A stretch of 64,000 bases of DNA from Diatrype stigma (taxonomy: Eukaryota > Ascomycota > Sordariomycetes > Xylariales > Diatrypaceae), in the NCBI GenBank assembly GCA_022225965.2, contig JAKJXP020000054.1, positions 1 through 64,000 of the forward strand, written 5' to 3'. The position numbers and the translations under genes are program-made. Under the pieces are notes generated by a model. That model had not been told where the DNA came from and made no database searches. It worked only from the letters and a program-made list of their open reading frames with translations. Below, piece by piece: positions 10,309 to 21,506 of the stretch (its first letter is position 1; the number at the start of each line of letters is the position of its first letter).

Positions 10309-11131
10309 TAGTGGGATGCTTATGATAAGCAGTCCCCGTGGTCCTGTCGCGCAGCGGCGGGGCGGGGACTTTGTTCATCGGCTTTAACGGATTTATGCGA
10401 CCTCTTAATAGTACAAAGACATGGAAAGCCTATCCCACTTCCTATTCATCGGATCAGGATGTTCTGTGCTTTGGACAGCGAGTACTGAATCCTCATGCTT
10501 CGAGATGTTATACATTCTTCCAACTAGCCACTCCTCCTTATAGGCCATGGGATAGTCTGGTAGGTACATGTAGGTAGCTAGCCACCGTACTATACGTTAC
10601 CGGTACCTATATACGCACTCTAGCAAATACCCAAGCCTTCGGTGATAAGATTCAGAGTCGGAAGGCGGGATACTCAAGTGAATTAGTTTAGTTACACAAC
10701 GGGTCCAGTCTCGCTGAACTATATCTGAACCAATGCTGTAATAGCCTGTAGGAATTATCCTAGGTAACTAGGTTATTACTATAGCACCTTGAAAGTATAC
10801 GCCCGATAATTACATGCGCCTTCTTCCAACAGCTTGACCACCAACATCGCATCCCATGGATCATAGGAACATGTCACGATGAATACGACCACCCTTCGCT
10901 ATGGCATACCAGAAACCATGTAGTGGTAGCAGATTTGACAAACATAGCCTTCTCTTCTCTTTCCAATCCATTCTCTCACCTAGCTTATCGTCACCCCTTC
11001 TACTTGTACGGTGATCTTGCATTGCCCAGGTAGTTTCAAAAAAATTACACAACGTTGAGGTCCGTTTCACCAGGGTGGGTGACAACAAACATCTTATCCA
11101 AGGCAGGCACAGGGAAACCCAACCGGCGCAA
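10309..11131. other. Intergenic region upstream of the SET-domain gene
   Basis: Contains a small GC-rich potential hairpin near 10,332-10,372 (AGTCCCCG paired with CGGGGACT). The rest is unremarkable and includes the presumed promoter of the gene at 11,132. No gene is recognised. Confidence 0.5.
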
Positions 11132-12645
11132 ATGGATCCCCTCGAGGAGCTCATCACATGGGCCACTGCGAAAGGGGTGAAGCTGCACGGCATCAAACCG
11201 GCCCGCATGCCCGGCCGCGGCGTCGGCATTGTTGCAACCCGCCAGATCACAGTAATAAACCTAATCCCAGTTTAACTTTACCCCTAACTCTAAATGCAAC
11301 TCGGTATAAGAAAGAAAAAAAACTGACCCTAATAACTCCCGCCCAGCAAGGGGACGTCCTCCTCGAAGTCCCCACGTCCTGCCTGCGGACCACGGACACG
11401 GTCTCCCCGGCCCTGCTGGCGCGCAAGCTCCCGCGCCGCATCTCCGTGCACGGGCTGCTGGCCGCCGACCTGGCGCTCGACCTGGGTCTAGATCTACAAT
11501 GTGCGGCTTCAAGTCCAAATTCAGGTTCAGCTTCCGATTCGGAGGCGAACTCGATAGCGAGAAGCAGGTCGGCGCATGCGCCCTGGAACGCCGTGTGCCC
11601 CGCGCCGGCCGACTTCGCCACGATGCCGCTGGTGTGGCCCGCGGCGCTGCAGGCGCTGCTGCCGGGGCCCGCGCGCGAGCTGCTCGCCAAGCAGCAGGCG
11701 AAGCTGGCGCGCGACTGGGCCGATGCCGCTGCTGCGTTTGCGGTTTCCGCCGAGGACGACCGGGATGATGCCGATGTCGGTGCTGGTGCTGGTTTCAATG
11801 ATGGGACGCCATCGCCGTCGCCGTCGCTGTTGCTGTCGCCGGAGGACCGCTACCGGCACGCGTGGCTGCTCGTCAACACGCGCACCTTCTACTACTACAA
11901 CGATAAAGGTAGTAGCAGCGGTACAGGTCGCGGCGCCAAGCGGAGGAAGGTCGTCCGCCCCACCGACCCCGACAGCTGCATGTGTCTGCAGCCTGTGGCG
12001 GACCTGTTCAACCACGACGACGGCGAGGGGTGCGCCGTGGCCTTCGACGACGCCGGGTACACGGTGCAGGCGTCGCGGGCCTTCGCGCCGGGCGAGGAAG
12101 TGCGAATCTCGTACGGCCGCCACCCCGGCGATTTCCTGCTGGTGGAGTACGGGTTCGCGGTGGACGATGGGGACGGGAACGGGAACGGGAACAGGTGGGA
12201 CGAGGTGGCGCTCGACGACGTCGTGCTACCGCGGCTCGGCGCGCGGCAGAAGAAGGTGCTGGAGGAAGCTGGGTTCCTTGGGCAGTACGTCCTGGATGGC
12301 AATGTGTCGGACGCGGACGCGGACGCGGATGGGGCCGTGACGGTGGCGTGCTACCGCACGCAGGTCGCCGTGCGCCTGCTGTGCTGCGGCGCCGGCGCTG
12401 AGTGGAGGCGGTTCGTCGACGGGAAGGACGACGGGGCCGCGAGCCAGGGGAAGGTCGACGCCCTGCTCGGCGAGATGCTGCGCGAGTATCAGGCGAAGGC
12501 CGAGCGGACCATCGAGGAGGTCGAGCGGCTGGGGGACGTGGGCGAGCCGGAGCAGCGCGCCGTCCTGGTCAAACGCTGGAGGCAGATCAGGCGTCTGTTG
12601 GGGGCGAACATAGCGAGGCTTGAGAAAAATAATGCCCAAGCATGA
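11132..12645 (+). CDS. SET-domain protein lysine methyltransferase (Rubisco-LSMT/RKM-like)
   Basis: Exons 11132-11251 and 11347-12645 flank a 95 nt intron (GTAATA donor, CCCAG acceptor; a second AG four bases on is possible), giving about 472 residues. The N-terminal piece LEELITWATAKGVKLHGIKP and GRGVGIVATRQIT, then GDVLLEVPTSCL, form the split start of a SET domain. A long helical insert follows, and SET resumes with AWLLVNTRTFYYY, CLQPVADLFNHDD and GEEVRISYG. The N-H pair and terminal Y are the conserved cofactor/catalytic positions. A helical C-terminal substrate-binding region is plausible (VALDDVVLPRLGARQKKVLEEAG). Relatives methylate ribosomal proteins or elongation factors; the substrate here is unknown. 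It converges with Cbp4, 240 bp downstream. Internal Ala-, Asp- and Gly-rich runs make length vary between species. Confidence 0.87.
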
Positions 12646-12885
12646 ATATAAATAATAATCATTGGACCTGGTCTGAACCTGGTTTACCCTGCGTAGACGG
12701 CCAAATAATACACACCTAATTAAGTGTCCAGAAGTTGAATTTTCGTTCTCCGATTCGTACAAGCATGTATATCATGAGTAGTCAACCTTAATACCAACCC
12801 TTCCCAAACGCCTTTTTATGCCACCATCGGCCCCGTATCGTGTCGCAAGCCAGCTAGAGGTAGTACAATGATCGTACATCAGGTC

Positions 12886-13676
12886 TCATGAGCCACCGCT
12901 CTTCTTCCAAATCCATCCAAGCCACCCATCCGTTGATCCATTAGAGCCCGCTGGCTGAACCGCAGCAGCCTCTTTCCGCATAGCTTCCTGCCTCGCCTTC
13001 TTCTCCTCGACAAGGGCGGCGTCCTCGCGCAGCTTGTCCTCCCTGTACTTGCGCGCGGCTTCCTCTTGCACGACCCATACTAGACGAAGCCATATATGCG
13101 TTAGTCAGTTTTGATCTTTGTCTCCTTCATATAAATCGCCCGAGGCGCATTCGCTCTCTCGTCCGCCCCTCCCTGCCCTGCCAATGCGCCCCGCCATTCG
13201 TCTAACAAAACCACATCGACATCGCACCGAGGAGAAGGGAAGCGGGTGGGGGAGTTCGCGGGTTTTCCGTACCGGGTCTGTCGGATTTCGAGTACTCCTT
13301 CAGGCGCGTCACGTAGTCGTCAAAGGCCTTCTGCCGCTCGTACCGGCCCTCCAGACTCTTCTTCTGCAGCTCTGGGTTGTACCGCTCGAACAGCTCCTCG
13401 TCGGTCGGGCTGACCCAGTACGTGAAGGCCGGACCGCCCACGCAGACTACGATGCCGCTGTGACGAGAGGAAAAGGGCGGTTGTCAGCAGTTATCTATCT
13501 AATCCACGGTTTGCGATCGCGATCTTGCGACTCCCACTGCTAGTTGGGCCGATCGGTGGGGCAGAGAGCAGGGCAGGGCAGGGCAAACGTAGGAGAAGGG
13601 AGATCAGGTATTGGGGGTAGTTTAGCTTGGCTTACACAGCAGACATCTTCAGCCATGTCGCGAGTCTCGACGACAT
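12886..13676 (-). CDS. CBP4: Cbp4, cytochrome bc1 complex assembly factor
   Basis: Three minus-strand exons are 13636-13676, 13273-13457 and 12886-13079, giving 139 residues. The donors are GTAAGC and GTACGG. A short N-terminus ([14 protein letters not shown]) leads into one membrane helix ([16 protein letters not shown]). The family signature follows: [23 protein letters not shown], then [29 protein letters not shown] and a charged coiled C-terminus. Cbp4 is an inner-mitochondrial-membrane protein needed for cytochrome b and complex III assembly. Length and order match the family. The first exon is very short but supplies the expected N-terminus, and both junctions restore conserved residues. 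Confidence 0.93.
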
Positions 13677-14756
13677 CTTGTGTTCGTGTTTGTTCAACAA
13701 GATATGAATGGGCAGGTTCGAATGTTGCGGATCATAAGTGAAGGGCGGAAGTGGCGTAGGCGATTAATGATTCAATGGTTAGGAACTCGGTCGCTGGGAT
13801 TGGCCAATGACGAAAGTTCAGTTTTAGTACGGCATAACTTTAGTTGGTGGCCTGAGCTTCTGATTCGCTCAACTCCCCCCACGCCTCCTTCCCCCTTTCC
13901 ACCCCTTTTCAGACCCATAGGTGTTGAGACGTACTCCCCTTAATTTGTGAAATATAGTTTTGCTTCTTAGGCAGTTTCGGGTCATATCTAGAGATTAGTT
14001 ATTACATGTTGTGCCGGCGAATACACAAATCACGGTTTCTCTAGGTCACTGACCGTCACCCGTCTTGGAGTGAGACTTTTAGTTTGAACTTCGCTTCATT
14101 CTTTCTGTCAATTGCGTTGTCAATACTTGGACGTTTCACAAGGAGACAAACATCTTCAATATAAAGAAATAACGTCACTATTATGCCATCAGGGCGACGA
14201 CACTTGGGCTTATTGTCAAGCTGTGTCATATCATTACTTGATATTGAAGTATTGTGTCCCACTAGAAAGTGAGCTCTGGTAGAGGATGAGTTGGCAAGGC
14301 ATAGAGCCGCAGTACGCCTCTGTGTCCAGCGCGAACTATTTTCGCCAGGCCCTCATAATAAGTAAGCAAGTCGTTCCACAGACTAGGGAAGATTGACACT
14401 GATTCCCCACCCATGTGCCTTCAAGAGTTCAAGAGGTCCAAGTCTGACACGAGAGATATTGCTTTGCGTAATACGGTCGAAGGGCAGAAGCTAATCGGAT
14501 TCCTACTGTGTTTGTCTCTCGGGGGAATGCATCATGGAAAGCGGGATTTTGCATATAACTACCATACACTATCGAACACCTGCTTTGGTTACATCACACA
14601 GATAAGCCCAAGCCGAGGGTCCTCACGAGGTAACCTCGACTCCGCCTCGAGTGCTGACATATCTCCCCGACTGATGTGATATATATCTTGGTTTTCTGAA
14701 TTTATGGGACTCTGTCAAGCCCGAGGTTATCCTATAGCGTCTCATAAGTGCTAATC
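13677..14756. other. Intergenic region, no gene seen
   Basis: About 1.1 kb between Cbp4 and the DUF6594 gene. Short frames (for example 14413-14679) do not resemble known proteins and lack splice partners. It presumably contains the Cbp4 promoter at its left end. Confidence 0.5.
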
Positions 14757-16169
14757 ATGATGGAAGCCGATATTGAAGCTCAACGCCCGGGCCCGGGGGC
14801 GAAGTCCTTGGTTCCTGGTGAGGCTTCTCCTTGAGATACATCTTTACCTCTGGCTAATTATTATATACTCTACAGAGGTGCAGAACAATGGTGCGGACAC
14901 AGGCCCACACAACAGCCTCGTGGCCCGTATCATAGACCAAGGTCATAAGCTACTAAATGAGATGCGAGAGAGTCTCAAGTCTCAACCACAGCCGAACAAC
15001 ACTCCCAATTCTGGGAGAGACCGCATAACGGGTGAGTAAAACCTGGTATCATACGGATAACTGACTGACATCTAGTAGTCGATGGCAGTCTAAACGGGTA
15101 CCCAAAACTCGGGGCGTTCGTGGCTTCAAATGAAAACTACCTGATATTCCGCCAATTCAAATACTTGCAATCCCGACTCTTACTCAATATGCAAGACCAG
15201 CTTCGTGAATATGAGACAGAATTGATATCTCTAGAACGCGATTACAGGGTTACTGGCGTTCATTTGCAGTGCAGGGAAAGGGACGACCACAAGTCGGGGC
15301 GGCGTAAGCTTCTTATGCAAAAGATAGAAGAGCGGTACGAGAAATACAGTCAGTATGCCATGTTCCTGCGAGACATGTAGGCTCTTCAAATCTAACAGAA
15401 AACCAGTATCTCTTCTTAAACATACTTCATCGTTAGCCATGAGAGCTGGCCCTCCGACTGCAGACTATAACAGCTTGCGAAACTTCTTCCATAACTATAA
15501 CCCCCTTGCCGATACTGAGGTTTACTGCGAGGATAAGGACAGGCGAGATTTAATTGCCCTGAAGCCTAGAGGCGATACATCTGAGGTAGACAAACTTCTG
15601 AGAAGACTTTGGATAAAAGATCCTTCTCCAATAACACAGGTAAAGAGACATCACCTGTTCACCATAATGCCTGTTGCTGATACAGACTTAGAAATTCTTC
15701 ACATCTAGAGTAAGTCTGATTGACCTACGGTCCGATGAAACTGTACTGATAGCCAGCTTCCACTAAAAGACGGATGGGAACTCCAATATCCTTTATTATT
15801 CGCCTTTCAAAATACTTGTCGTCAAAGGCATCATTCTCGGTGTCCCACTCATGGCTCTCTTAATCGGACCAATCTACCCGCTCTTCATTCTGAGTAGCCG
15901 TGAACTTACTGCCACAACTCTTACCGCCATGATGTTCACCCAACTCAGTTTCACGTGTGTTTTTGCTCTATGCCTCAGGTTCTTGACAAGACCAAAACGT
16001 CATGAGCTCTTTGCAGCCTCAGTGGCGTGAGTTCACCATACCTAGCTTCTCAATTACTTCGTTACTAATCTACTATAGATACATCGGCGTTCTAGTTATC
16101 TTCATGAGTCAAACAGTATCGATCGGCCGTAATCAAATTCGGGGTGCCACTTCTACGGAATTTCGATGA
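14757..16169 (+). pseudogene. DUF6594 membrane-protein gene, possibly broken
   Basis: Likely exons are 14757-14817, 14876-15031, 15079-15376, 15444-15709, 15753-16026 and 16079-16169. Family blocks appear in order: NGYPKLGAFVASNENYLIFRQ, YLQSRLLLNMQDQLREYE, ADYNSLRNFFHNYNPL, DRRDLIALK, then YYSPFKI, two or three membrane segments (GVPLMALLIGPIYPLFIL; FTQLSFTCVFALCLR) and PKRHELFAASVA-YIGVLVIF. This matches fungal DUF6594, whose function is unknown. In this model two in-frame stops remain: TAG at 15706-15708 and TAA at 15764-15766. Both could come from CAG/CAA by a CpA-to-TpA change. A model that skips from the donor after 15639 (CAG|GTAAAG) to a weak AAAAG acceptor near 15769 removes both stops in frame, so the gene may still be intact. 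The exon 3/4 junction also uses a weak GAG acceptor. Confidence 0.6.
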
Positions 16170-17776
16170 GGTAGTTTACAATACCTTTCAATGTTTTACC
16201 ATATATATGCACCTCGAAAATAACACGAAGCTTGTCAAAAGCAGCTCGTCTATGAATCAGTATGGACATGATTAGGAAGCCAGTTTAGCTACTGCTTATA
16301 GAAAGATATCAATGACCCTCTGATACCACTGTTACACTTTGACACCTTGTGGATAAGCCATATTACTTTTCCTTTTTCAGTATATAGTCTAGCCTGAACT
16401 AGATGCCATTCTTAAGCATAGCTCTACATTGTTACGGGAAGACTTGACCTGCAAGGCAGATGCCCACGACGCTACACAGGTACGTGTGTAGTAGGCTGAA
16501 GTTTCCACCAGCATATTCCACCAAAAGGGTTTCAAGTTAGAGACTTAGAAATTCGGTTTTCCTTGAGAATCACGTGGGGAAGCAATAGAAGCCAGACTCA
16601 AGAGACAGCAGCGCAACATACTTGTTATAGCACATTCTGAACAGTGGGAGAGCCTAGGACATTATAGCAACAGACTCAGGGTATTATCTATTTCATTCCT
16701 GAATAGGTGGCATTTGCCATCAGGGAACGAACGTTTTCTCTCTCTTCTCATCTAAACTACCATTCAACGTTTCTTTACACCATTGGTAACTGACCTGACT
16801 TCCTTTAGTATCGTAGACATTTTCGACCGACCCTCTATCCTGAGTGTCAGCTGGGGCTAGGATTTTCAGATATATAAGTGAGTGCTGAATTCCTTTTGTT
16901 ATTCTACCGGGAAATATAGTGGCAACAATGTGCCACAATGAAAAGTGGCGACATAATGTCCAGTCAGCGCCTAAGCAAGCGAATACCTATTCGATATAGA
17001 CATATTAAGCACATTGTCATCGAGACACCACATCTCGAACTCAGTTTGACGAAGGCCGAAGCATCTAGCAGTACTCCAAGGTAAATGAATACCGTGGAAG
17101 CATACCGGACCTTTCTAGTTTATTACGTATAGAAGTGAAGAATATATTCTTGTTCCTGAAGGCAACTGCGTTGCTTACCCAGTTGATGCTTCGACAATGT
17201 GACTATTCAGAACATCTCCCAAGAGAATCCTCTAGAACTACCTGAGCTGTATTTGCTATTGCGTTACTATTATTGATATTGGTGCATTTTCCTGTCGAGT
17301 CGCTCTTTTACTGAGTACGTAGCTAGACAAAGGGGTAGTCTTGGAGACAACCTTAGGGTTCTCTGAATGTTCTATTGACCACGATGCATGTGAGACCTGA
17401 AGTTCGGACAACGAAATCATTTCGGTTCTTTCTTAAGAGGAGCCCAACGGAAATGACTGGAAAGCATTTCAGATGAAAGGTGTGTAACCGTGGATGATTC
17501 ACGGTCATGGACAGAAGGAGAATACCGTGAATCATGGAATTATTTTTTCTACCACGGCAGCCGTAGAAGAACTATAAATATAGATTGATGGGAGATCACA
17601 ACTATGACTTGCGATTTTCTGAAGATGCTATCAGAATATGGAAAGCATAGCAACCAGCCAAATTCGATATCGGGTTCATTACATACCCTCAATAGCTGAT
17701 GAACATGAAAGGGACTAAGAAGTTTAGTGTAAGTGCTTACCTCAGTATAGCAGTAAGCTGTACGCATTAATGATGA
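16170..17776. other. Intergenic region, no gene seen
   Basis: About 1.6 kb of moderately AT-rich sequence with many stops in all frames. No domain, RNA gene or clear repeat is recognised. Confidence 0.5.
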
Positions 17777-18349
17777 ATGTGTTTAGAAGGAGAAAAGGCC
17801 GGATACAACTCCGGAAGAGAGCCTTACGAAGGAAGACCTGATACAACAAGCTTGTACCGTAAGCCAACCCCTTTAATGTCTAACGTTTCCTTACTGATTA
17901 GAAGTAAGCTTCTGCCAGGGCCGCAGCGTGATCCCCATACTCCAGTAGTATGGAACGGAAAGCTTCTCACCGGACAACTATTCACTAGTCAGGATGACGG
18001 AGAATGGGAAGTTTATGAGCAAATTTTGCGAGAAGACACAGGCACGGTCGATGTCAAGAAGCACGATGTGCCGCAAAACGAGATCCAGCCGTATACCACT
18101 GTGCGGGTTGGCACCAAGCATCTTATTCAGATCAAGAAGAATGTGAATGGTCAAACGCAACACGAGTATTACGAGAAAGGAGGTGGAACACTGGGAGTCC
18201 AGGTACAGGGTGTTTCCGAAGCAGACGTTATCGAGCTACCAGACAACACCAAGGGTTACGAAGACAGCGACGAAGATGGAGAAGATGGCAAAGGAGAAGG
18301 TGGCGGAGACGGCGACGGCGACGGGAACATTGCCAAAGACGACCCGTAG
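17777..18349 (+). CDS. Unrecognised ORF, 190 residues, acidic C-terminus
   Basis: A single uninterrupted frame starts at ATG 17777. I do not recognise the protein. The middle looks like real coding sequence (VVWNGKLLTGQLFTSQDDGEWEV is 23 residues, so only WNGKLLTGQLFT is cited; then TVRVGTKHLIQIKKN and HEYYEKGGGTLGVQVQG). It could be a small beta-rich domain. The C-terminus is a low-complexity run of Asp/Glu/Gly (DSDEDGEDGKGEGGGDGDGD). Upstream exons cannot be excluded: a GTAAGC donor and a GATTAG acceptor lie inside the frame near 17,860-17,901, although reading straight through needs no splice. A long AG microsatellite follows the stop. It may be a lineage-specific gene or a fragment. Confidence 0.4.
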   Translation: MCLEGEKAGYNSGREPYEGRPDTTSLYRKPTPLMSNVSLLIRSKLLPGPQRDPHTPVVWNGKLLTGQLFTSQDDGEWEVYEQILREDTGTVDVKKHDVPQNEIQPYTTVRVGTKHLIQIKKNVNGQTQHEYYEKGGGTLGVQVQGVSEADVIELPDNTKGYEDSDEDGEDGKGEGGGDGDGDGNIAKDDP

Positions 18350-18396
18350 AGAAACTGGCGGACAGTCAGGATATATGGGTAACATACCTGCGGGGA

Positions 18397-18398
<2 letters not shown>

Positions 18399-18445
<47 letters not shown>
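18399..18445. repeat. (AG)n microsatellite
   Basis: About 23 uninterrupted AG dinucleotides lie 50 bases after the stop of the ORF at 17777-18349. They are followed by degenerate repeats of GGATT, GGACT and GGTTGGACTGG to about 18,525. Confidence 0.97.
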
Positions 18446-18448
<3 letters not shown>

Positions 18449-18662
18449 GGGAGTGATGTGGGATTGGATTGGATTGGGTTGGACTGGTCTGGGTTTGGAC
18501 TGGACTGGGTTGGACTGGACTGGTAAGGCAGGTTAGAGGCGGAACAGTTGACAGGACACATCTCTCAACCTGAATAACCAGCGTATACTCGGTATTGCAC
18601 TAGCTAGCTAGCCACTCAGTGAATAACAGCCAATAAACGACTATTCACATCTACGTCTTCAT

Positions 18663-19733
18663 CTATGAACACAGCGCCCCCTTGACAAACTCCACATCCT
18701 CCCTCACCCCGCACACCAACCCAGCGCGCTCATTGATGTCCTCCAGCGCGCGATCGAGTATATTGCTCCCGTCCATTGGGTCGACGGCCAGCCCGCCGGC
18801 ACACTCGACGATCAGCGCGAGCGGGAACAGCTCGAACAGGCGCCGCAGCTTCGCCCGGCTGGTCGCCGTCACGGGCGACACGTAGACGCCGTGGCCCTTG
18901 ACGAGGGCGTGGACCACGTCCGGCACGAGCCCGCCGCTGTACCGCAGCGTGTACCGGCTCTGCACGAAGTGCGTCACCAGCCGCATGTACCGGTCGTCTT
19001 CGGCCGCGGCGCGCAGGTTCGCCGGCGCGAAGTACCGCGTCTTGAAGGGCGCCTCCGCGAACCGCACCGACGGCCGCAGGACCACCGCCGCCGCCGAGCC
19101 GCTGCCGCCGTCGTCTAGGCCGACTTCGAAACACACGCCGCCTTCCTTGGGGGAGCCGGGCGTGTTGTTGTTGGTGCGCACCGCCACGATGGCGATGGTG
19201 CGCGGCCCGAAGACGCCGAGGATCGAGGCGACCTGCTTCGTGGCGGGCGGCTGGTGCAGCGCCGTGCTGCCCTCCCAGATGCCGATGATGGTGCCGACGC
19301 TCCAGTTGGGCGCGATGATGGAGCTGCCGTCGAGGGGGTCAAAGGCCACGGTGTATTGTTCTCCCGACGTACCAGTAGCATCATCATCAACACCAGTCGA
19401 CTGAGGTCTCTGTTCCTGGTGGTGGACTGAACGTTCCACAGGATCTTCCTCGCTGCTGGCTGTGACCACCGAGGCGGACTTGGCCAGCGCGCCTCGGATG
19501 ATGTCTTCGGCGAGGACGTCGACGTTCAGCTGGTCATCCCCGAACGCGTTCGCGCTGCCCACAAGCGAGACCTGCTGGGATCTCCTCAGGGCCTTGGCGA
19601 TACCCGAGATGGCGTCGATCAGGGTGGGGATGACGGAGTTGCATAACTCTGTGTGCTGCTTCGAGGTGATGACTGTCTGGAGGTAGCTGCGAAGGTCTGT
19701 GAAGGGCTGGACGGTGTCAGCCGTAGCAGCCAT
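18663..19733 (-). CDS. Sedoheptulose-1,7-/fructose-1,6-bisphosphatase family enzyme
   Basis: One exon, 356 residues from MAATADTVQPF. The frame stays open upstream to 19,871 (46 more residues), but the chosen ATG fits the family start. Metal- and substrate-site motifs are present: GDDQLNVDVLAEDII (about 65-79), ASSEEDP (about 92-98, the paired Glu), FDPLDGSS (131-138), and a C-terminal ECAGGLAVDPMDGSNIL. The DGSSIIAPNWSVGTIIGIW block is closer to plant-type SBPase than to gluconeogenic FBPase. These enzymes dephosphorylate C1 of the sugar bisphosphate using Mg2+. Fungal members of this plant-like group are thought to act in pentose-phosphate-linked carbon rearrangement in the cytosol; the exact substrate cannot be read here. 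The insert at about 99-125 is acidic and probably disordered. Confidence 0.88.
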   Translation of the reverse strand: MAATADTVQPFTDLRSYLQTVITSKQHTELCNSVIPTLIDAISGIAKALRRSQQVSLVGSANAFGDDQLNVDVLAEDIIRGALAKSASVVTASSEEDPVERSVHHQEQRPQSTGVDDDATGTSGEQYTVAFDPLDGSSIIAPNWSVGTIIGIWEGSTALHQPPATKQVASILGVFGPRTIAIVAVRTNNNTPGSPKEGGVCFEVGLDDGGSGSAAAVVLRPSVRFAEAPFKTRYFAPANLRAAAEDDRYMRLVTHFVQSRYTLRYSGGLVPDVVHALVKGHGVYVSPVTATSRAKLRRLFELFPLALIVECAGGLAVDPMDGSNILDRALEDINERAGLVCGVREDVEFVKGALCS

Positions 19734-21506
19734 TTTGAAGACAGGAAATCTGAAGACAGGAAACAAGAAACCTGGGTAGGGAGACGGAGGAGCTTGGACG
19801 AGGTGAATGGTTATGATATTGCATATAAAGCTGTATATCGCTAACGATATCTTCGAGTTGAAGAGGCTCAAATAAGGTACGGGCTAAAATTATAAGGTTA
19901 TAACTAAGGTTATGCTAAGAGATAGAGCAGAAATAGCTCAAGTGGGTCTCAAATAGGAGATGCTCAACAATATAACAAGATCCAGATGATATCATATCCA
20001 TATACACTTTCAGATATTAGATATCAGATAAGCGCTACGGAAGTCGGTTCGTTATTATCCATGAGCTACACTGATGAGATGGACGGTTGTTATTCACTTT
20101 GAACGGCCCAGAAGTATGCCCTTTTCGCCTTCGATAAGGGGGTTAGCAATATAAGTTGATAGGTACCTCTATCTTTCGAAGCTCTCCACGTTCAGTGTAT
20201 ACTTGATTCTTGTAGTCTTGCAGTTAGTCATGTACTTGTAACCTGGCTAATAGAAGAAATGTTCTACTGATATGATGTGAAAATAGAAGAGCTAGATAGT
20301 CCAAGACCTGAAGCATGTCTATCTCACTGTGCTTATAGGCAAACACACATCTCAACTCCGCCATTAGATGGATTGCAATGCTTTCTATTTGTAGTCCTTG
20401 AACAGTTCTGACTGGATGTCGAAGCTTCCAAGTTGCAGGTTTCTTGACGGGCCGTTCGGTAATCAGGTAGTATCAATAATGTTTCGTTAGGTTGCAATGA
20501 TGGCCCAATAGATGCAGCTACGTCGTATTGGCCCAAGTCGACCATGCAAAGATCGCCAACCGGGAATAGTCCCGTTGCATTAGTGAAGTATTAGGGGAAA
20601 TTCAGATTCTTAAGAGGAGAAAATATATGAAATGACGTTTTTGAGTATTATTTCTTCACGTGTATTCAAAAAGTCACAATCCTTGGAATAATTGCTGCGA
20701 TGTTCACAATAATATATTTTAGAATGAACGCCGAGGTGGTCGTTGAAATGCTGAAACCAAGTGCTACGTAGTACATACAAGGGTGTATATCAAGACCGGA
20801 GCCCCCCAAATCCCCTAGACGTCTGCTAAGCTGGCCCCGGTTAGGGCGCACAACGGTTATCTCATATCTTATCAGGGATCCTAGCAGGGCGTGCAGGGGG
20901 GCCCGGCACCGAAGTTCAAGGCATGAGTGACGACTGAGGGAGGGTTGGATGACCTTGGGAACGTTTGAATCCGATCAGCTGTCCCGACATCCCACATACC
21001 TCCTCCACCTCCACTTCCACTGCCACTTCCACTGCTTCCATCTTCTGCTTGTCATCAAAGCTGCAATTCTGTCGTGATCGTGATAATCGGCAGGCAGTCC
21101 AATCCTCACTGACACGATACCAACCGAGGTAACCAACAAGGATACAAGGATAGACCCTCCACCACCACATACCTAACCACTTACCTTATCTGAAAGAACA
21201 AAAATAAAATAAAATAAATCACAGACGATGATGCAGGCTTCCCCTCCAGACTCCAGTTGATGCTAGCAGTTGTCTAGCTTCCCCTCCTATACGAAACCCG
21301 AGCCTTTTTTTCTGTCCGAAGTAAACAAGCCCAACTAGTAAGACGACGACTATCTGCCATATCAGAACTCTGGAGACCGCCTTCCACTCCATAATCATTC
21401 TTTCCACAACCACGATAAATACGACGATAACTACGACGACCACGACGAAACGAAAGTGGATATTGGACCAAAACATAGTACCCATCCACCCCCAGACCAA
21501 AAAAAG
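19734..21506. other. Long intergenic region between divergent genes
   Basis: About 1.8 kb separates the divergent SBPase-family and IVY1-like genes, so it should contain both promoters. The open frame continuing upstream of 19,733 is treated as 5' leader. No other gene or repeat is supported. Confidence 0.5.

Noticed and set aside
18256..18561. Ser/Pro/Leu repeat frame on the minus strand
   Set aside because: Generated by the (AG)n and GGACT microsatellites.
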